The notes under the pieces: model-generated
Told to the model about the DNA's origin: nothing
The model's database searches: none
The model's input: only the letters and a program-made list of their open reading frames with translations
Part shown: one piece after another, positions 11,067 through 23,113 of the stretch
How the letters are laid out: each line of letters begins with the position of its first letter
Position numbering within the stretch: position 1 is the first letter of the stretch
Translations under genes and position numbers: made by a program
Assembly: GCF_000004075.3 (NCBI RefSeq)
Contig: NC_026657.2
Coordinates: 7,192,001-7,256,000 of the forward strand
From: Cucumis sativus
Taxonomy: Eukaryota > Streptophyta > Magnoliopsida > Cucurbitales > Cucurbitaceae
Length of the DNA: 64,000 nt
Direction of reading: 5' to 3'

Positions 11067-11210
11067 AAAACCCTAATTATCCTAACCCTACATTTCTCGG
11101 TACCTGATGATGACAAAGCTTAGGGCTTCTTATATAGGTGAGAATACAAAGCATGGGGCCGACTTGGTTATATGTCGAAATTCAAAAGCCCAAGCCCAAG
11201 ATGAAGCCCA
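11067..11210 (-). promoter_or_regulatory. snoRNA-type promoter: Site II boxes, TATA, telo-box
   Basis: On the minus strand three TGGGCT Site II elements (11205-11210, 11193-11198, 11187-11192) lie about 55-75 bases upstream of a TATATA box (11131-11136). A telo-box, AAACCCTAA in plus-strand sense (about 11067-11075), follows in the leader. Site II plus telo-box is the known promoter code of plant ribosomal protein and snoRNA genes. No protein-coding exon follows on the minus strand, which supports a snoRNA transcription unit. Confidence 0.55.
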
Positions 11211-11229
11211 CCTTTATAGGGTTTTAGGA

Positions 11230-12957
11230 GAAAAGAAGAAGAAAAAAAAATGTGAGGAAATAATAATTATTAAACCCAAACTCTACAACATTAAATAATT
11301 TGAACACGAGATGAATAAAATTTCCGACATATAATAAAATAATTTTCCTTGTTTTTTTTATTTTTATTTTGAAAATTTAAATTTTCACCGCAAGTGTTTT
11401 AATTACTGACTAATGTAAATTTTTGTTGTAGCCTGTTGTTACTTTTATTTTCAACCCTCTACCATATAAAATTCAAGTAATGATGAAATATATTTGTACC
11501 TGTACAATTGTCTTTTTTACTTTAGTGAAACAGTATGTAAGGTGATAATTCGAACGTTTAATACTTTGATTAAATGCCACAATGATTACTTATAGGGATA
11601 TTCGTATAATAATCTTTCAAAAAAAATAACTCGACATTTTTAATAGCATAAGGCTTCATTATTAGAAGAACAAAGAAAAGGAGGAAAAATAAAATAAAAC
11701 TATATTTTACAACCAAACACAGCTCCAAATTGATCAAAACAAAACTATTTCGGCTCTATTTAAGTTCCACTCTACTTAAGTTGCGACTAGAAAGAAAAAT
11801 AAAGTCATAATGTTTTACCTAAAGTATGAAACTGCTCTCAAGTATTGTGAGAAAATTTGATTGCTTACCACAAAAGAAACGAAATTTAAGAACTGTTTCG
11901 AGTCTACCAAGTAAATGAATAATGAAATAAAATGTATTTTAATGGTTGAGACAAATTATGAATAAAAACATTTCGATAGCACTAGAATTTTTTAAAAATA
12001 AACTGCTTAAATGAAAACTGTAACAAAATACAAAATCTAAATGGTATAAATTAGAACATTTGTATAATTCGAGCGCTCAAAAGCTATGATTTGAAAATAC
12101 ATAATTATATTAATTTGAAAAAAGGAACACAACATTACTACACCCATTTCACTTGCGTAAAATTAAAAACTAGTATCGTTATTACAAAATAATAACGATT
12201 TTTATGTCAACTTATTATTAAGGAATTTGATATTCATCTATCGAAAATCTAGATTTAGTCCTATCCCCGATTTCCTAAGAATATATAATTGAAGTGTGAC
12301 TTTTACCATTTCCTCTCAAGAGAAGAAGTCGACGGCTTAGTATTCCAACAAAAACAATAATCTTCATCATATCAAATCCTCAATCTATAAACAAAAAGAA
12401 CTGACGATTCTCCTTCATTTCAATTGTATTTTCAGCATTTTAAAAATAATTTATCAAGATATCGTCAAACATAATAGATCTTAGTGTTAGAAGTACCTCA
12501 AATTTATAAACAGCAAGCAGAACCTTACTCGAAAGTCATAAGATATTGAAATTCTTATTCACGGACATAAAAGAAATTTAATTAGTAAAGGGCGAGTAAT
12601 TTAAATTTTATATTAGCTGAGAAATTATATAAATTATATATTTTTTTTAAAAGAAAAGTGGACTTTAATTTGAAAACAGAAATAAAGAACTGAAACTATG
12701 AGAACTAATAATTAGAGTTACCACAAACGGAAGTACCATCTCTCCAAAAACTAACCATACAGATTAATAACTTACAAATTGAACACTTGCATAAGATTTT
12801 AAAAAAGAATCCCACCAAATTAGGGAAAACCACCGAAAATGATGAAAAAAAGAACTAAAACTATGAGTGCAGCAAAAGGACAAAGAAGAAATATCAATAA
12901 ACATGTGGTTACCGCTTTTTGTGGTGGAAAAAGACACCCAAGCCAAGCCAGTTTAAT
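11230..12957. other. Intergenic, A+T-rich
   Basis: About 1.7 kb with no supported gene, RNA or clear repeat. The right end may hold the 3' untranslated region of the minus-strand reticulon gene. Confidence 0.45.
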
Positions 12958-14868
12958 TTAAGCCTTCTTGCCTTTCAATGGGCCTTTTGGAATTTTGCTC
13001 AAGACCTTCTCTTCAAACACAGCGTAGTGCTTTTTGAACTCAATTACTGCTTTTTCCGCTAACGGGTCGATCTTATCTTCATATTTCTCATACACGACTG
13101 GGACCGTGTACAACAAAACGAAGTCTGTGATTTTCAAAATATGTTGTCAAATGTCAGATTCAATTGTCAAAACAAAATAAATAAAGATATAAATGTGGAG
13201 AAAGAGATTAAGTTGTCGTTACTTATGTAGAACAACGTTAAGAAATTGCACCAGCTTCCCACAATTGACAGAACCCACAAAGCAGCAATGGCCTGGAGAC
13301 AGAGGAATGATATTTCTATAATTTTAGAAGAATCTCAATTATTCTAACATTAATGATGTCCAAGACTAAAAAGGGCCTATTAAGATAAACCCAACCCAAC
13401 CCAACAAAGTAAATACGAAATAAGATGACATGAAAGTATAATGATAAAACTATACGTACAGTGAGGAATTTCTTCAAATCTCTTCCAGTCGCAATGTCCC
13501 GCAATAGTGCAAAACCACAATTAATTTCCGCTCTCAAAGCTGAAGCAAACTCCAGGAAGGGATCCGCAGGGAGTTGAACAACAGGGATTCGAGGTGGGCT
13601 CCTGTAAATACAATTGTTAAACGGTGGGAAGAAGAGAATGGTTTGAAGATGTCAGAAACTTAATTATTGATGAAATGAAATTCATATCCAGTTACTCACT
13701 TGTAAATAAATGTGTGGGCATTGGACCAAAGGAACAAGAGCCCAAGAGCAAGAATCAGAGAGCGGGAAATAAACGTAAGCAGATGGCACTCAAGCAATTC
13801 AAAGAAAACCCAGATGAGAGTGGCTCCACTAAGAACACCGGCTGAGATCTTCTTATTCCTCCACAAGAATAAATCGGCAGCTGCATATTTTTGAATTTTA
13901 AGAAACGGTCAACATCACCAGACTCTAATTTTTTTTAAGGTTATACTAAGTTTAGAGTTTGAACTTAGTGGAATTTAATTTCGGAAAAATCTTAGGTAGG
14001 CCTTTCAATTTTTATTACTCTCAACTTTGAACTTCCAGTTTTGCGTCTAATAAGTTGCTACAAATTCATTAATTGATCTATGTTTGAATTTTATGTTCAC
14101 AGTAACTCCAAACTTTGCGTTTAATTTATTGAGGGGCTAATTTTGTACTATGAAAGTTTAAAAAACAAACAGACACAACCGACTAGACTTACAATTTAAC
14201 CCATAAGAAAGACACCGATCATCCTCAGAAGGAATTCAAACATGCAATAAAAAAAACAAGCGACGTAGGGAACATAAATTATAAACATCAAAACCCGAAC
14301 AGATGTACCAATATAGCAAGCTCAGGAAAAGAAAATTTATAATAAACACTCTGTGCAGAAAGCTTATGAATCGCTCAAGTACGTCGTACGGTCGATCCGA
14401 ACAATCAACGTTTCCAGAGTAAGATAAAACCACCAGATCTATATATTCTACATCCAAGCAAAGAATAACGAAGCAAGCTAAAACAATAACTAAAGAGCAC
14501 AAAAACGCCTAATAAGCATCAATAACCATCGAGCTCCAACTGAAGCCATAGAAGCAGTATAGCAACACAGAACAGTAATATAGAAAGACAAATTCAAAAA
14601 GAAGAAAAGCAAAACAAAACAATTCTCAAGAACTTGTATCAGAGAGTTAAGATTGAGTACGTTTGCCACCACCAAGGACGTGATGAACTGGCCTTTCCCT
14701 TCCAAAAATCCGGAAGACCTTCTCCTTCAAAGTGGAAGAAGAAGCCGATCCCTCAGTTTCGGCGTCTGATCCAGACGATGAAGATGAATCGTGATCGTGA
14801 ATCTTCTCAACTATCTTGTCGATCAATGACTCCGATTTCGGTTCGGCGGTTTCAGCGTGGTCCGACAT
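12958..14868 (-). CDS. Reticulon-like protein B (RTNLB)
   Basis: Five minus-strand exons: 14868-14661, 13880-13700, 13601-13460, 13292-13223, 13124-12958. All introns are GT-AG, giving 255 residues. The N-terminus is acidic and serine-rich ([20 protein letters not shown]), followed by [19 protein letters not shown] and then the reticulon homology domain. That domain starts [19 protein letters not shown] and has two long hydrophobic hairpins (about residues 80-123 and 176-212) separated by RGF-type sequence [18 protein letters not shown]. The tail KGKKA fits a KxKxx ER-retrieval pattern. Plant RTNLBs shape tubular ER membrane. Length and order match RTNLB1-4-type proteins; which paralogue is not decided. 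The first intron is about 780 bases. Confidence 0.93.
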
Positions 14869-14931
14869 GATCGAACGATTCAAGTGACAAAAATCTCAAG
14901 GAGAAAATCAAGGAAATGGATCGAGAGAGAC

Positions 14932-15019
14932 TAGGGTTTTAGGAGAGAAGAAGAAGAGCGGAAGGAATTTGAAAAAGAAACGAAAATGGAAGTAACAGTG
15001 ACAGTTTGGGTATTTATTA
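14932..15019 (-). promoter_or_regulatory. Putative promoter and leader of the RTNLB gene
   Basis: On the minus strand a TAATAAATA TATA-like element lies at 15019-15011, about 150 bases above the ATG. An AAAACCCTAG telo-box-like word lies near 14940-14931 in the leader. Confidence 0.35.
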
Positions 15020-18000
15020 GTGGGATTGGGCAACGCCAAAGGAGATTGACGGAAATCGTGGCGGAAAAAAGGTACGACGTTAATTGACGACGTTAGAAAA
15101 ATAGAAATAAAGCTGACGTTACAATAAGGGATGGTTAGGAAAGTAGCCGACACGGTGGAAAATGAAGGGACAGGTGGCAGGAGATTAGAGAAGGTCAGCT
15201 ATGGACGGCTTGGACTGTGCTTAGGGTCGGTAGTGGGAACCACGTTTTGTGAAATACTCCAACCTTCACACTCCTTGGTTCACGTCTTTTCTAAAGAAGA
15301 ATAAAAAGGCAAAGTAAATATTAGTTTTTACTTTTTAAAAATAAAATCATAATCTTATATATATATATATATCAAAATATAACTCTGCTAGTATACGAGA
15401 GTATTGTTAATCACGACCTATTGTAAAAACGCTTCTTGATCGCCTTTTACTTCTCGATTAAGGATCACGTTTTTAGGGTAATAAACATGATGAAGGTTTG
15501 AAAAGGTGATTGAGATTCATTTTGGAAGATTGTCAAAGTTTGTATAGTTTCCAACTTTTGTTATTTGGTTTATTGAGAGTAGCGTATGTCACACACTTTA
15601 TAGAACTTTTGAATTGTAAAATGAATACAATAAACTATGCAGATTGGGTGGGCCTTTTCGATTTAAATCTCTCATATTGGGTTGGGCTTTCAGTGTAGAT
15701 GTATTCAAGATTTCAAGGTGGGAGTATTTTTCAAATGTAAGAACAAATAGTTAACTAGAAGTTTAATCCACATATGCAATGCAATTAATAGTGAATCTAC
15801 TAAGTTTTAATTCATAGTATGATTAGTCGAATTTAACTTAAACTCGAATCATTAATCAAACATTAGATTTAAATTCACTAAACATAATTTTATCAAATTT
15901 ATCGACTAAAAAAGGTCTCTTAATTATGATCTTATGCATCCTATCTCCACGTACACATTATGATCTTATTCATCTTAACCGTAGTGGTTCAATATGATTC
16001 AATTTTCATGGGTATAATTGAATAGTCAATGGCATAAATATCAATAGACTCTAGGAAGAACACATATGGTAGAAAAAAAATAATAATAACAATTGAAAAC
16101 AAAATTTGTGTTCATATATACACATACACATACATATATATACTTTTTGATGTAAATGGCAAAAACTACCTCTAAACTATCACACATCTAAAGAGTAGTC
16201 ACAATTACACCCATCAAGTTGAAAAACTAGACTCACACATGATAAAAGTTGGATTCTCACACTAGACTCACACATGATAAAAATTGAATTCTCACACTTA
16301 TTCAAGTGTGAAGATTTGAAACCTCAATTTTAAGTATGAATAAGTTTGAAGGTTTGAATTTTAGTTTTGAAAGTTTAATGGTATATTTACAACTCCCAAC
16401 ATAGTTTATTTTCAACTAGGGCCATTCATCCAAATTTCTCCATGTATACAAAAAATACTTGATTTTTTTTTTATATCTACAAGTGTGTAACCTAATTTAC
16501 GGCACATCATTTGGTTGTAAAAAAACATAGGTCACCATGAATGAAACTATATATTATTGTCGTATTAAAAGCATAAACTATTATGAATGTATTAAAAAGG
16601 ATATGAAATAATGAAAGTAGTTTAATTGTTAATGGACAATAAAAGAAAAATGATGGTTGGGAAGAAGTTGAGTGGAAGAGGGATGGGCATTGAAGTGACA
16701 GAAGACAAACAAGTGAAGAGGTGATTGCTGCTTTGATGCTTATTGGGGTTTGAAATTGGAGAATTTTCTTTCTTTCTTTTTTTAGTTTTGAGTTACAATT
16801 TTTAAAGCATATACATAATATTGCATATGAAAATATTATGAGCATTAATTGCAATTTGGTATCTTCTTGTAGTTGGAGCTAACACCCATGTCATTTATTG
16901 TTTTCAACTTCATTTCAATAATGCAATGGACTTCATTTACAACTCTTGTACATATTTTGTTTCTAACTGCTTTTCCACACCTTTTGTTTTGTTTTTTTGG
17001 TTTCTAAGAATGTATATAGATTTCCTTAGCTAAATTAAAAAAATATAACAAATATAGAAATTTATGTTTGGAAATAGTGTATATAAACTAGTATTAAGAA
17101 CACAAATAAGACCAACAAAACCCTAGTTTGACGTAGAGTTTATAAGTAAAATGAAAAAAGAAAAACTATGAAATGTTTTCAAAATGGAAGTCAAGTTTTG
17201 AAAACTAACCATTGAAAAAGATGAAGGTGAGAATATATAGTTTTCGAAAACAAAAAGTATAGAACAAAATAGTTATTAAAAACAACTCAAGTTACAATTG
17301 GAATAATTTTTTTTCTAGAAAAAACCATAAGCAACATTTCTTTTTTAGGTATACATGACAAATAGGCAGTTATATGTGCATTTGGTAGTAATAACTCAAA
17401 GGTGCCTAAACAAGAAGATGGGATGTTTTATTTTTAGTCCCTCACAACACCTTTCTTTTCACAACTTTGTTCTTTTGTTTACCCAATATATATAAACCAA
17501 AATAAACCAAAATATTTTAAGAAACATGACAGATGACATATCATAATCAGAAATAAGAAAAATGAGATAAAATAGTAAAAATATCAAATTGGTTGCCGAA
17601 AAAATAAAAAAAATAAAAAAAAGCAAACAACCGAACTTCTTTTAGAAATTAGAGAACTATTTAGTAAATAAATATTAATAATTAAACAGGCTATTTTTTG
17701 GATTGAGTTATACCTGAAGCAATTATCCTTTTTGTCAAATAATAATAGTTATAATACCATCGATTCTAACTATCTAAGTAAGTTGTTGAAGTTTCAATAT
17801 CCTTCAAGATTCACAAATATCATCTCATGAATAATTTAAACATATATGAAACTAAATTGTTCAAGCATCAATTGAAAAACCTATATTGATTAAATACTTG
17901 TAAAGCTCAAGAACGGCTAAAAATTAACTTAAAAAGTACCATTTAACTTGAGCAAACCAAATCATAATTCATGTCTGTTGTTAATAAAAAGGCAACAACA

Positions 18001-18900
18001 TTCTACTCTGAAATTTGCAGAGAAAAAGCAGTGAAATCAATGGATTCATGATTGAACTCGGGAAAGGTAACCAAGATGCCTATCCAAATCATAATCTCAT
18101 CAGTAATCCTCCACTGTTGAAGGACTAAAAAAGAGAACAAAAGCAAATGCTAAAGTGAAGTTCAATCTCGAGTGTGTTTCAGTCCTTTTAAAATTTAGTG
18201 AAATCATACACAATCCCTATTCAAAATAATAATCCAATCATTCCAACTCACATCTATACCAAAACCCTTCTAGTTCTTCTTCCAAATCCAACTTCAAAAC
18301 AGAGGATTCAGTATCTCCATTCTCCAAGATGATTTAGAACTAAAGAACAGAGGTATGATGAAGAAATTGAAAAACCCCATCAACAGTTCTACTTCTCAAT
18401 GTCAACAGGTTTATTAAGAAGAAAGGGAAAACAATAGGATTTTTCTTTTTTTTTTTTTTTTTTTTTTTTTGCACGCTTTACCAAACCCATTAGCAAATGA
18501 TGATGGAGTTGAAATTTTGAAAAGGGAAAAAAAATGGATGCAACAAGACATTCTGGGCCAGCTTAAGCAGACAACAGTGAAAATGAAGAGGACCCTTGAG
18601 ATGGGTCAATCCATCTTTTTTCGCTCAAAAAGTAAGGAAGAGAAATGGAAAAGTTCTTCTTGTCTCAAAATTTTCGAATAATTGAATCCAACACTATCAG
18701 ATCTACACAAGAATATTGATTCATGACCACTCAGAAAATTGATCAAAAAGTAAATCGAAAATTTCATCTGTGGGTCGAACAGTTACTAGAACATTCAGAA
18801 TAAGAAGAAGAAAAAAAAAAAAACTAAGGATCTAACCAAAGAATTTACAATTTCTTAAGACTAAAAACAGGCAAAAACAAACAGAGAAATATGAAAATCA
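15020..18900. other. Intergenic, A+T-rich
   Basis: Nearly 4 kb with no supported gene. It includes TA-rich microsatellites (about 15356-15372 and 16120-16142) and a 25-base T run at 18446-18470. The minus-strand stretch of about 18115-17995 is open and looks mildly coding, but has no start, partner exon or recognisable family. The part right of 18700 may be 3' untranslated sequence of the ATL67-like gene. Confidence 0.4.
16226..16295. repeat. 35-bp tandem duplication
   Basis: Two adjacent 35-base units (16226-16260, 16261-16295) beginning ACTAGACTCACACATGATAA differ at about two positions. They are non-coding. Confidence 0.8.
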
Positions 18901-18951
18901 AGAGAAGAGAAGTAAAAGAAGAACCTAATCGATGCAATACCAATGAATGAG

Positions 18952-19506
18952 TCATCTCCTTCTCCGATCCGCCATGTATTGAGAGAGTGGAACAACCTCT
19001 TGAAGAGGAGTAGAAAGCGGAGTTGGGAGTGGCGAATTCCGACAAACCGGACAAGAACCATTAAGCTTCAACCAAGCATCGATACAACAGAGATGGAAGT
19101 AGTGTCTACACTCAGGCATCATCCTCAACATCTCCGCATCCTTATACTCACAGAGACAGATAGAGCAGACACAATTAGCTCCAGCCATGGATTTATCTCT
19201 GGAGAAAGGGAATTTAGGGTAAGAGTTAATAACGGTCTGGTCAAGACCCACAACCCCGTTGTCATCGTCGCGATCTGGAGCGGCGTCGTCCTCAGCAACG
19301 AAAATGATCTGGGGGAGAATGATGCCGGCGTCGGAGCGGGAAGAAGGAGGGGGAGGGCGGCGGAGGTGGCGGGAACGGGATGCGCGACAGCAGACGTAGA
19401 AAGCGAGGAGAAGGGCGGAGAGGAGGACGAGGAAGGCGAGTGCTATGGCAATGGAGTAGCCGAGGCCGATCCTGGAGAAGGAATAAGTGGAAGAAGGGGA
19501 GGACAT
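18952..19506 (-). CDS. RING-H2 finger E3 ubiquitin ligase, ATL67-like
   Basis: Intronless minus-strand frame of 184 residues from the ATG at 19506. One transmembrane helix (about residues 16-38, GYSIAIALAFLVLLSALLLA) is followed by a basic patch, IILPQIIFVAED, the ATL GLD motif (VVGLDQTVINSYPKF, about 86-99) and a RING-H2 domain. The zinc ligands are C114, C117, C133, H135, H138, C141, C152 and C155, with the spacing C-x2-C-x15-C-x-H-x2-H-x2-C-x10-C-x2-C. The tail EVVPLSQYMADRRRR is typical of ATL67. ATL proteins are membrane-anchored E3 ligases. The same frame is open upstream to an ATG at 19671 (239 residues), but the added part is low-complexity and probably leader. The lack of introns is usual for the family. 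Confidence 0.92.
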   Translation of the reverse strand: MSSPSSTYSFSRIGLGYSIAIALAFLVLLSALLLAFYVCCRASRSRHLRRPPPPSSRSDAGIILPQIIFVAEDDAAPDRDDDNGVVGLDQTVINSYPKFPFSRDKSMAGANCVCSICLCEYKDAEMLRMMPECRHYFHLCCIDAWLKLNGSCPVCRNSPLPTPLSTPLQEVVPLSQYMADRRRR

Positions 19507-20199
19507 GGAGAATGAGAAGGATTTGGAAATGGTGAAAAAGAAGAAGGAATTTGAGTTGAAGCCATTAGTGATGAAGAAGAAGAGAGAAAGAAGAGAAAGG
19601 AAGGAAATTAGGGCAGATAACTTTTTGGGGGAAGGTGGGTGGGGATTGCAGACGGAGCATTTAATACACACTTCTTCTCTTCTTAACTCTAATCTTTAAC
19701 CATTTTTTGCTTTTCTCTTCTCATTACTTCATTTTTAGGCCTTAATTATATTTTTTAATCCTCCAACTAAATTGAAATATTATAATTTTAACTTTGTGGT
19801 TTGAATAATAACACCTAACAATAACTTAATTTATGAGTTGGTGGTATATAATTTAACCTCCATAATAATCATTATTCACGTTCATATCTATTTATTTATT
19901 TATTTTATACTTTTGTTGAATAACCCTGCTTTAATAATTTCAAATACCATAACTCAACTTAGTCGTGGCTTTTAACGTTACATATGAAATATTCAATTTG
20001 ACTACATTACATCAAATTTCAAGTACGTCAAACACGATTGTCTTAGGTAGAGTATAAGAACACGTGGATAAGAATTGACTTTTTAATCTATTCTTACAAA
20101 TTTGTAGATATGCACTAAAAAATGTTTTTCTAAATTTTTTTATTGTACTGAAATATTGATTAAAGTATATGAAATACTAAAATAGCCAACGATAAAACG

Positions 20200-20345
20200 T
20201 AAAAAAAAGTACATTTTTAAGTATAGCAAAATATTTATATATTATAACAAAATTTTAGATTATATCGCTAATAGAAATATATAGAATTGTCAAAAATATA
20301 ACATTTTCATTAATATTATCGATTTTGTTCTATTTAAGATAAATA
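20200..20345. repeat. Foldback repeat copy
   Basis: This copy contains the family words AGTATAGCAAAATATTTATA, AACAAAATTTTAGATTATAT and CGCTAATAGAAATATATAG. It is partial and diverged. Confidence 0.4.
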
Positions 20346-20519
20346 ATGTCGAATTTCTCTATTTAAAAAAAATCCTTAAAATTGTTTTTCTGGGCTTTTA
20401 TTTGGTAGCAAACCCATAAATTAATTTTAAATTTAAATGAATTATATATATGTATATATATTCCAAAGCTTAATAAAATAATTTAAAAGTATATATTTGA
20501 TATTATACATAAAGATGGA

Positions 20520-20550
20520 ATTTGGAGTTTGGAGTTTGGAGTTTGGAGTT
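20520..20550. repeat. (TTTGGAG)n minisatellite
   Basis: About four head-to-tail copies of the 7-base unit TTTGGAG. It is non-coding. Confidence 0.85.
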
Positions 20551-21619
20551 GGCTTTTGTTCTCTTCTGCCTTTGAACGCATCTTCCATTCTTGTCGTTCC
20601 TTTATGCTCTCCTTTTCAATTAATTAATTAAAAGAAATTAAGCATTTGTTTCAAAAAGTTTCAAACTTTTCTTAATCAATGTTTAGTTCAAAAAAACACA
20701 AAAATAGTTCCATCTTCCAACCGTTGGATAAATTAAAAAAGAAAATCATTTGAAAAGGAAATATCAACAATCAAAGTCAATTTTCGAATTGATTTAAAGT
20801 AGTGATAGTGGATAGTCTATTCGGTTTTTAATGGTTTTTCAAACCAAATCAATTTGTGTACCTATACCTTTCTTTTTATAAAATGTAATTCCGCATTTTT
20901 AACAACATTTTAAAACCCATTAGCACTAAGAATTATAATATTTTGCATCTATTAGTCGGATAATTACGGGAATTGATCTATTAACAATAGTCATACTTCT
21001 ATCAATGCTCTCATGGTTACAACTTTCCTTTAAGTTAATAACCAAGTTTTTTGTGTATCAGATTGGTTGGATTTTTGTTCTGAACATATTTATCATTGAT
21101 CACTTGTGATTTGAGCATGATGTTTATTTGATCAATTATAGCAACTAACTCAGTGACTACAAGGACTACATCTATTTAATTTACCTATAAACACGAAGTT
21201 CTTTTGTGTGATGTGTATTAGGGACAAATTTATTACGACCAGAGGCACGTGTCCCCTCATATTATCAATTTTTGTATTTTAATCTTAATATTGAAGTGTC
21301 ATACTATAATATATATTAAATAATATATTTTTTAATCTTAATTTTGGCTGTAGTGTATTGGTTATGTCCCATGTTATAACCTCCCAATCAAGAGTTTGAT
21401 TATTACATTTTGCAAGTCGTCTACAAATGTGTTTATTATATAGTGTATCGTGTGATATTATATAATGGTCCTATATAAAATTTATCAATGTTGCAAATTT
21501 AATACGTGGTTCTTATTGATTAAAATAATCAATTGATCAAGATATAATTAAACAAAAGTTAAAAATTTAGGAATCTAATCATATACAAACTCTTCTCTGC
21601 TCAACAAAAAAGGAACTTT

Positions 21620-22260
21620 GACTAATGTACTCAACCATTATCATACAGATGATGGTATTGCCATAATAGTTTGGATCAGTCAACCTTTTTTTCGTTTCTT
21701 CTTTTCTTTTGTTTTCTAATCTCTTTGAGTTTTTTCTTTTAAAGCTTTTTCTTTCTTTTTTGTTGAACTTATATATTCACGACCACAAACACTGTTCATA
21801 ACAAAAATATAACATACCTAAAAGTTATTTGTTTATCTAAACGTTACATCGTGAAACATTGAGAACACAGTCGGGGTTGGGGCTGTAACATAAACCCCAC
21901 TTTCAAACATAAGTGTGCGCCATGAAAGGATCGGTAGAGGAAAGGAACAAAGGAAAGTGAAAATGAGACTCTTGATCTACTGAAAAGAAACTTTCAAACG
22001 TACCAATATACTGATCTCCAACCATTCCATATGGATGATAGTATTAAATAATAATTTCAGTCAACTTTTTTTTTACGTTCATGTAACTTGAAGACAGTAC
22101 TTGAGGTTGAGGTTGGTAACACGAACCCTGCTTTCGAACATGGTGTAGGCCATGAACGGTGAAAGGAAGAGAGAAATGAAGGTGAAAAGAAGAGAGGAAG
22201 CTAGAAATTCAATTAGGTGGAAATGACAGACTTCTTCTCGTAAAAGACTTTCAACCCAAT
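21620..22260. repeat. Diverged tandem duplication, about 380-bp period
   Basis: A word order recurs: CAACCATT..CATA..GATGATGGTATT near 21632 and CAACCATTCCATATGGATGA near 22018. Each is followed by CAGTCAAC plus a T run, then a GTTGGG/GTTGG segment with AACC(C)C/GCTTTC and a CATGAA..G segment (21870-21960 and 22100-22180). The copies differ by many substitutions and indels, so the duplication is old. No coding content. Confidence 0.55.
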
Positions 22261-22364
22261 ATAATCCAATGTTTTAACTATCAAAGTTTCCATTAAACAA
22301 TAAATGAATAGGTTATTCACTGATTCTCATTTGTAAATAAACAAATGAATAATTATTAAAGAAA

Positions 22365-22600
22365 TTGTAAAAAAAAAAGCAAATCTAATAAAAAATTTAC
22401 AACAAAATTTTAGATTATACCGATAATAAATATTGATAAACACTATATACTTTTATCAATGAAATAATTTTTATTAATAAATAATTTATTTACCAATATA
22501 CTTCTATCTTTGGATATCATTAATAAAATTTTAAAATTTTACTAAACATAAATTTTAAAGTTTTGCTAGGTTTAGTAAAGGTTCTACAACTTTCCATTTA
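22365..22600. repeat. Foldback repeat copy
   Basis: Contains AACAAAATTTTAGATTATAC, CGATAATAAATATTGATAAA and, at the far end, AATTTTAAAGTTTTGCTAGG. This is the inverted-end layout seen in the better copy at 62340. Confidence 0.45.
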
Positions 22601-23042
22601 CAATTACTTTTATTTTATTTTTAAATATTATAATTATTTGTATTTTATTTTTAAATATTATAGCAAATAAGAGAATTTACATAAATAGAAAAAACTGAAA
22701 GCATTCTATAGGAAAAAGAAAAGTTGAAATACTTAGTGCTTACATTATGGATTAAAATTTTGTTGCTAAATAGTTCCTCGATTCTTTATTTTTTAAAATC
22801 TTCCTAATAAATAATTTAATTCATTTAACAAGTGATTAATTCTTATTTTTTTATAAAAAAAATTATTTCTAAAAGTTTTGACATTTTTTTATATTTGAAC
22901 TTAGATCTACGAACATCTGAACCGTCGATCTTGAACTATATGATTATCAATCAAAATATACAATTAATCGATTAACAAAAATGGACTAATATCGACCCTC
23001 CACGTAAGCCCCCATTTGTAGCAAAAGCCTTTTGATTTTCGC

Positions 23043-23048
23043 CACGTG
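23043..23048 (+). promoter_or_regulatory. G-box upstream of the iminopeptidase gene
   Basis: A CACGTG core in GCCACGTGTCC lies about 65 bases before the chosen ATG at 23114, where a promoter-proximal element could sit. It may equally fall in the leader. No clear TATA box was found. Confidence 0.3.
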
Positions 23049-23113
23049 TCCTCATTATTTTCCCATATTTCGCTCCCCACCATAGTTAATCTATTCCTCC
23101 CCACCGTCCAAAA

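Larger units (their letters stand above)
19700..23040. other. Intergenic, A+T-rich, repeat-bearing
   Basis: About 3.3 kb without a supported gene. The repeats it holds are listed separately: foldback copies near 20200 and 22365, a TTTGGAG minisatellite, and a diverged tandem duplication near 21.6-22.3 kb. Confidence 0.5.

Noticed and set aside
10847-11107. Plus-strand open frame of 86 codons across the snoRNA leader
   Set aside because: It lies antisense to the inferred snoRNA unit, has no family resemblance and ends in the telo-box region. The structured RNA reading explains the sequence better.
11041-11110. Telomere-like AACCCTAA words as a telomerase RNA template
   Set aside because: Only short, separated telo-box words are present. 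There is no template of about 1.5 repeats and no U6-type upstream element, so a promoter/leader telo-box is the simpler reading.
16507-16854. Minus-strand open frame of 115 codons, hydrophobic and cysteine-containing
   Set aside because: Low-complexity A/T-driven composition, no recognisable motif, no promoter or splice partner. It reads like translated intergenic DNA.
17995-18115. Minus-strand open stretch that looks mildly coding
   Set aside because: It lacks a start codon, partner exon and family match. It is too short to separate from chance or from distal 3' sequence of the ATL67-like gene.
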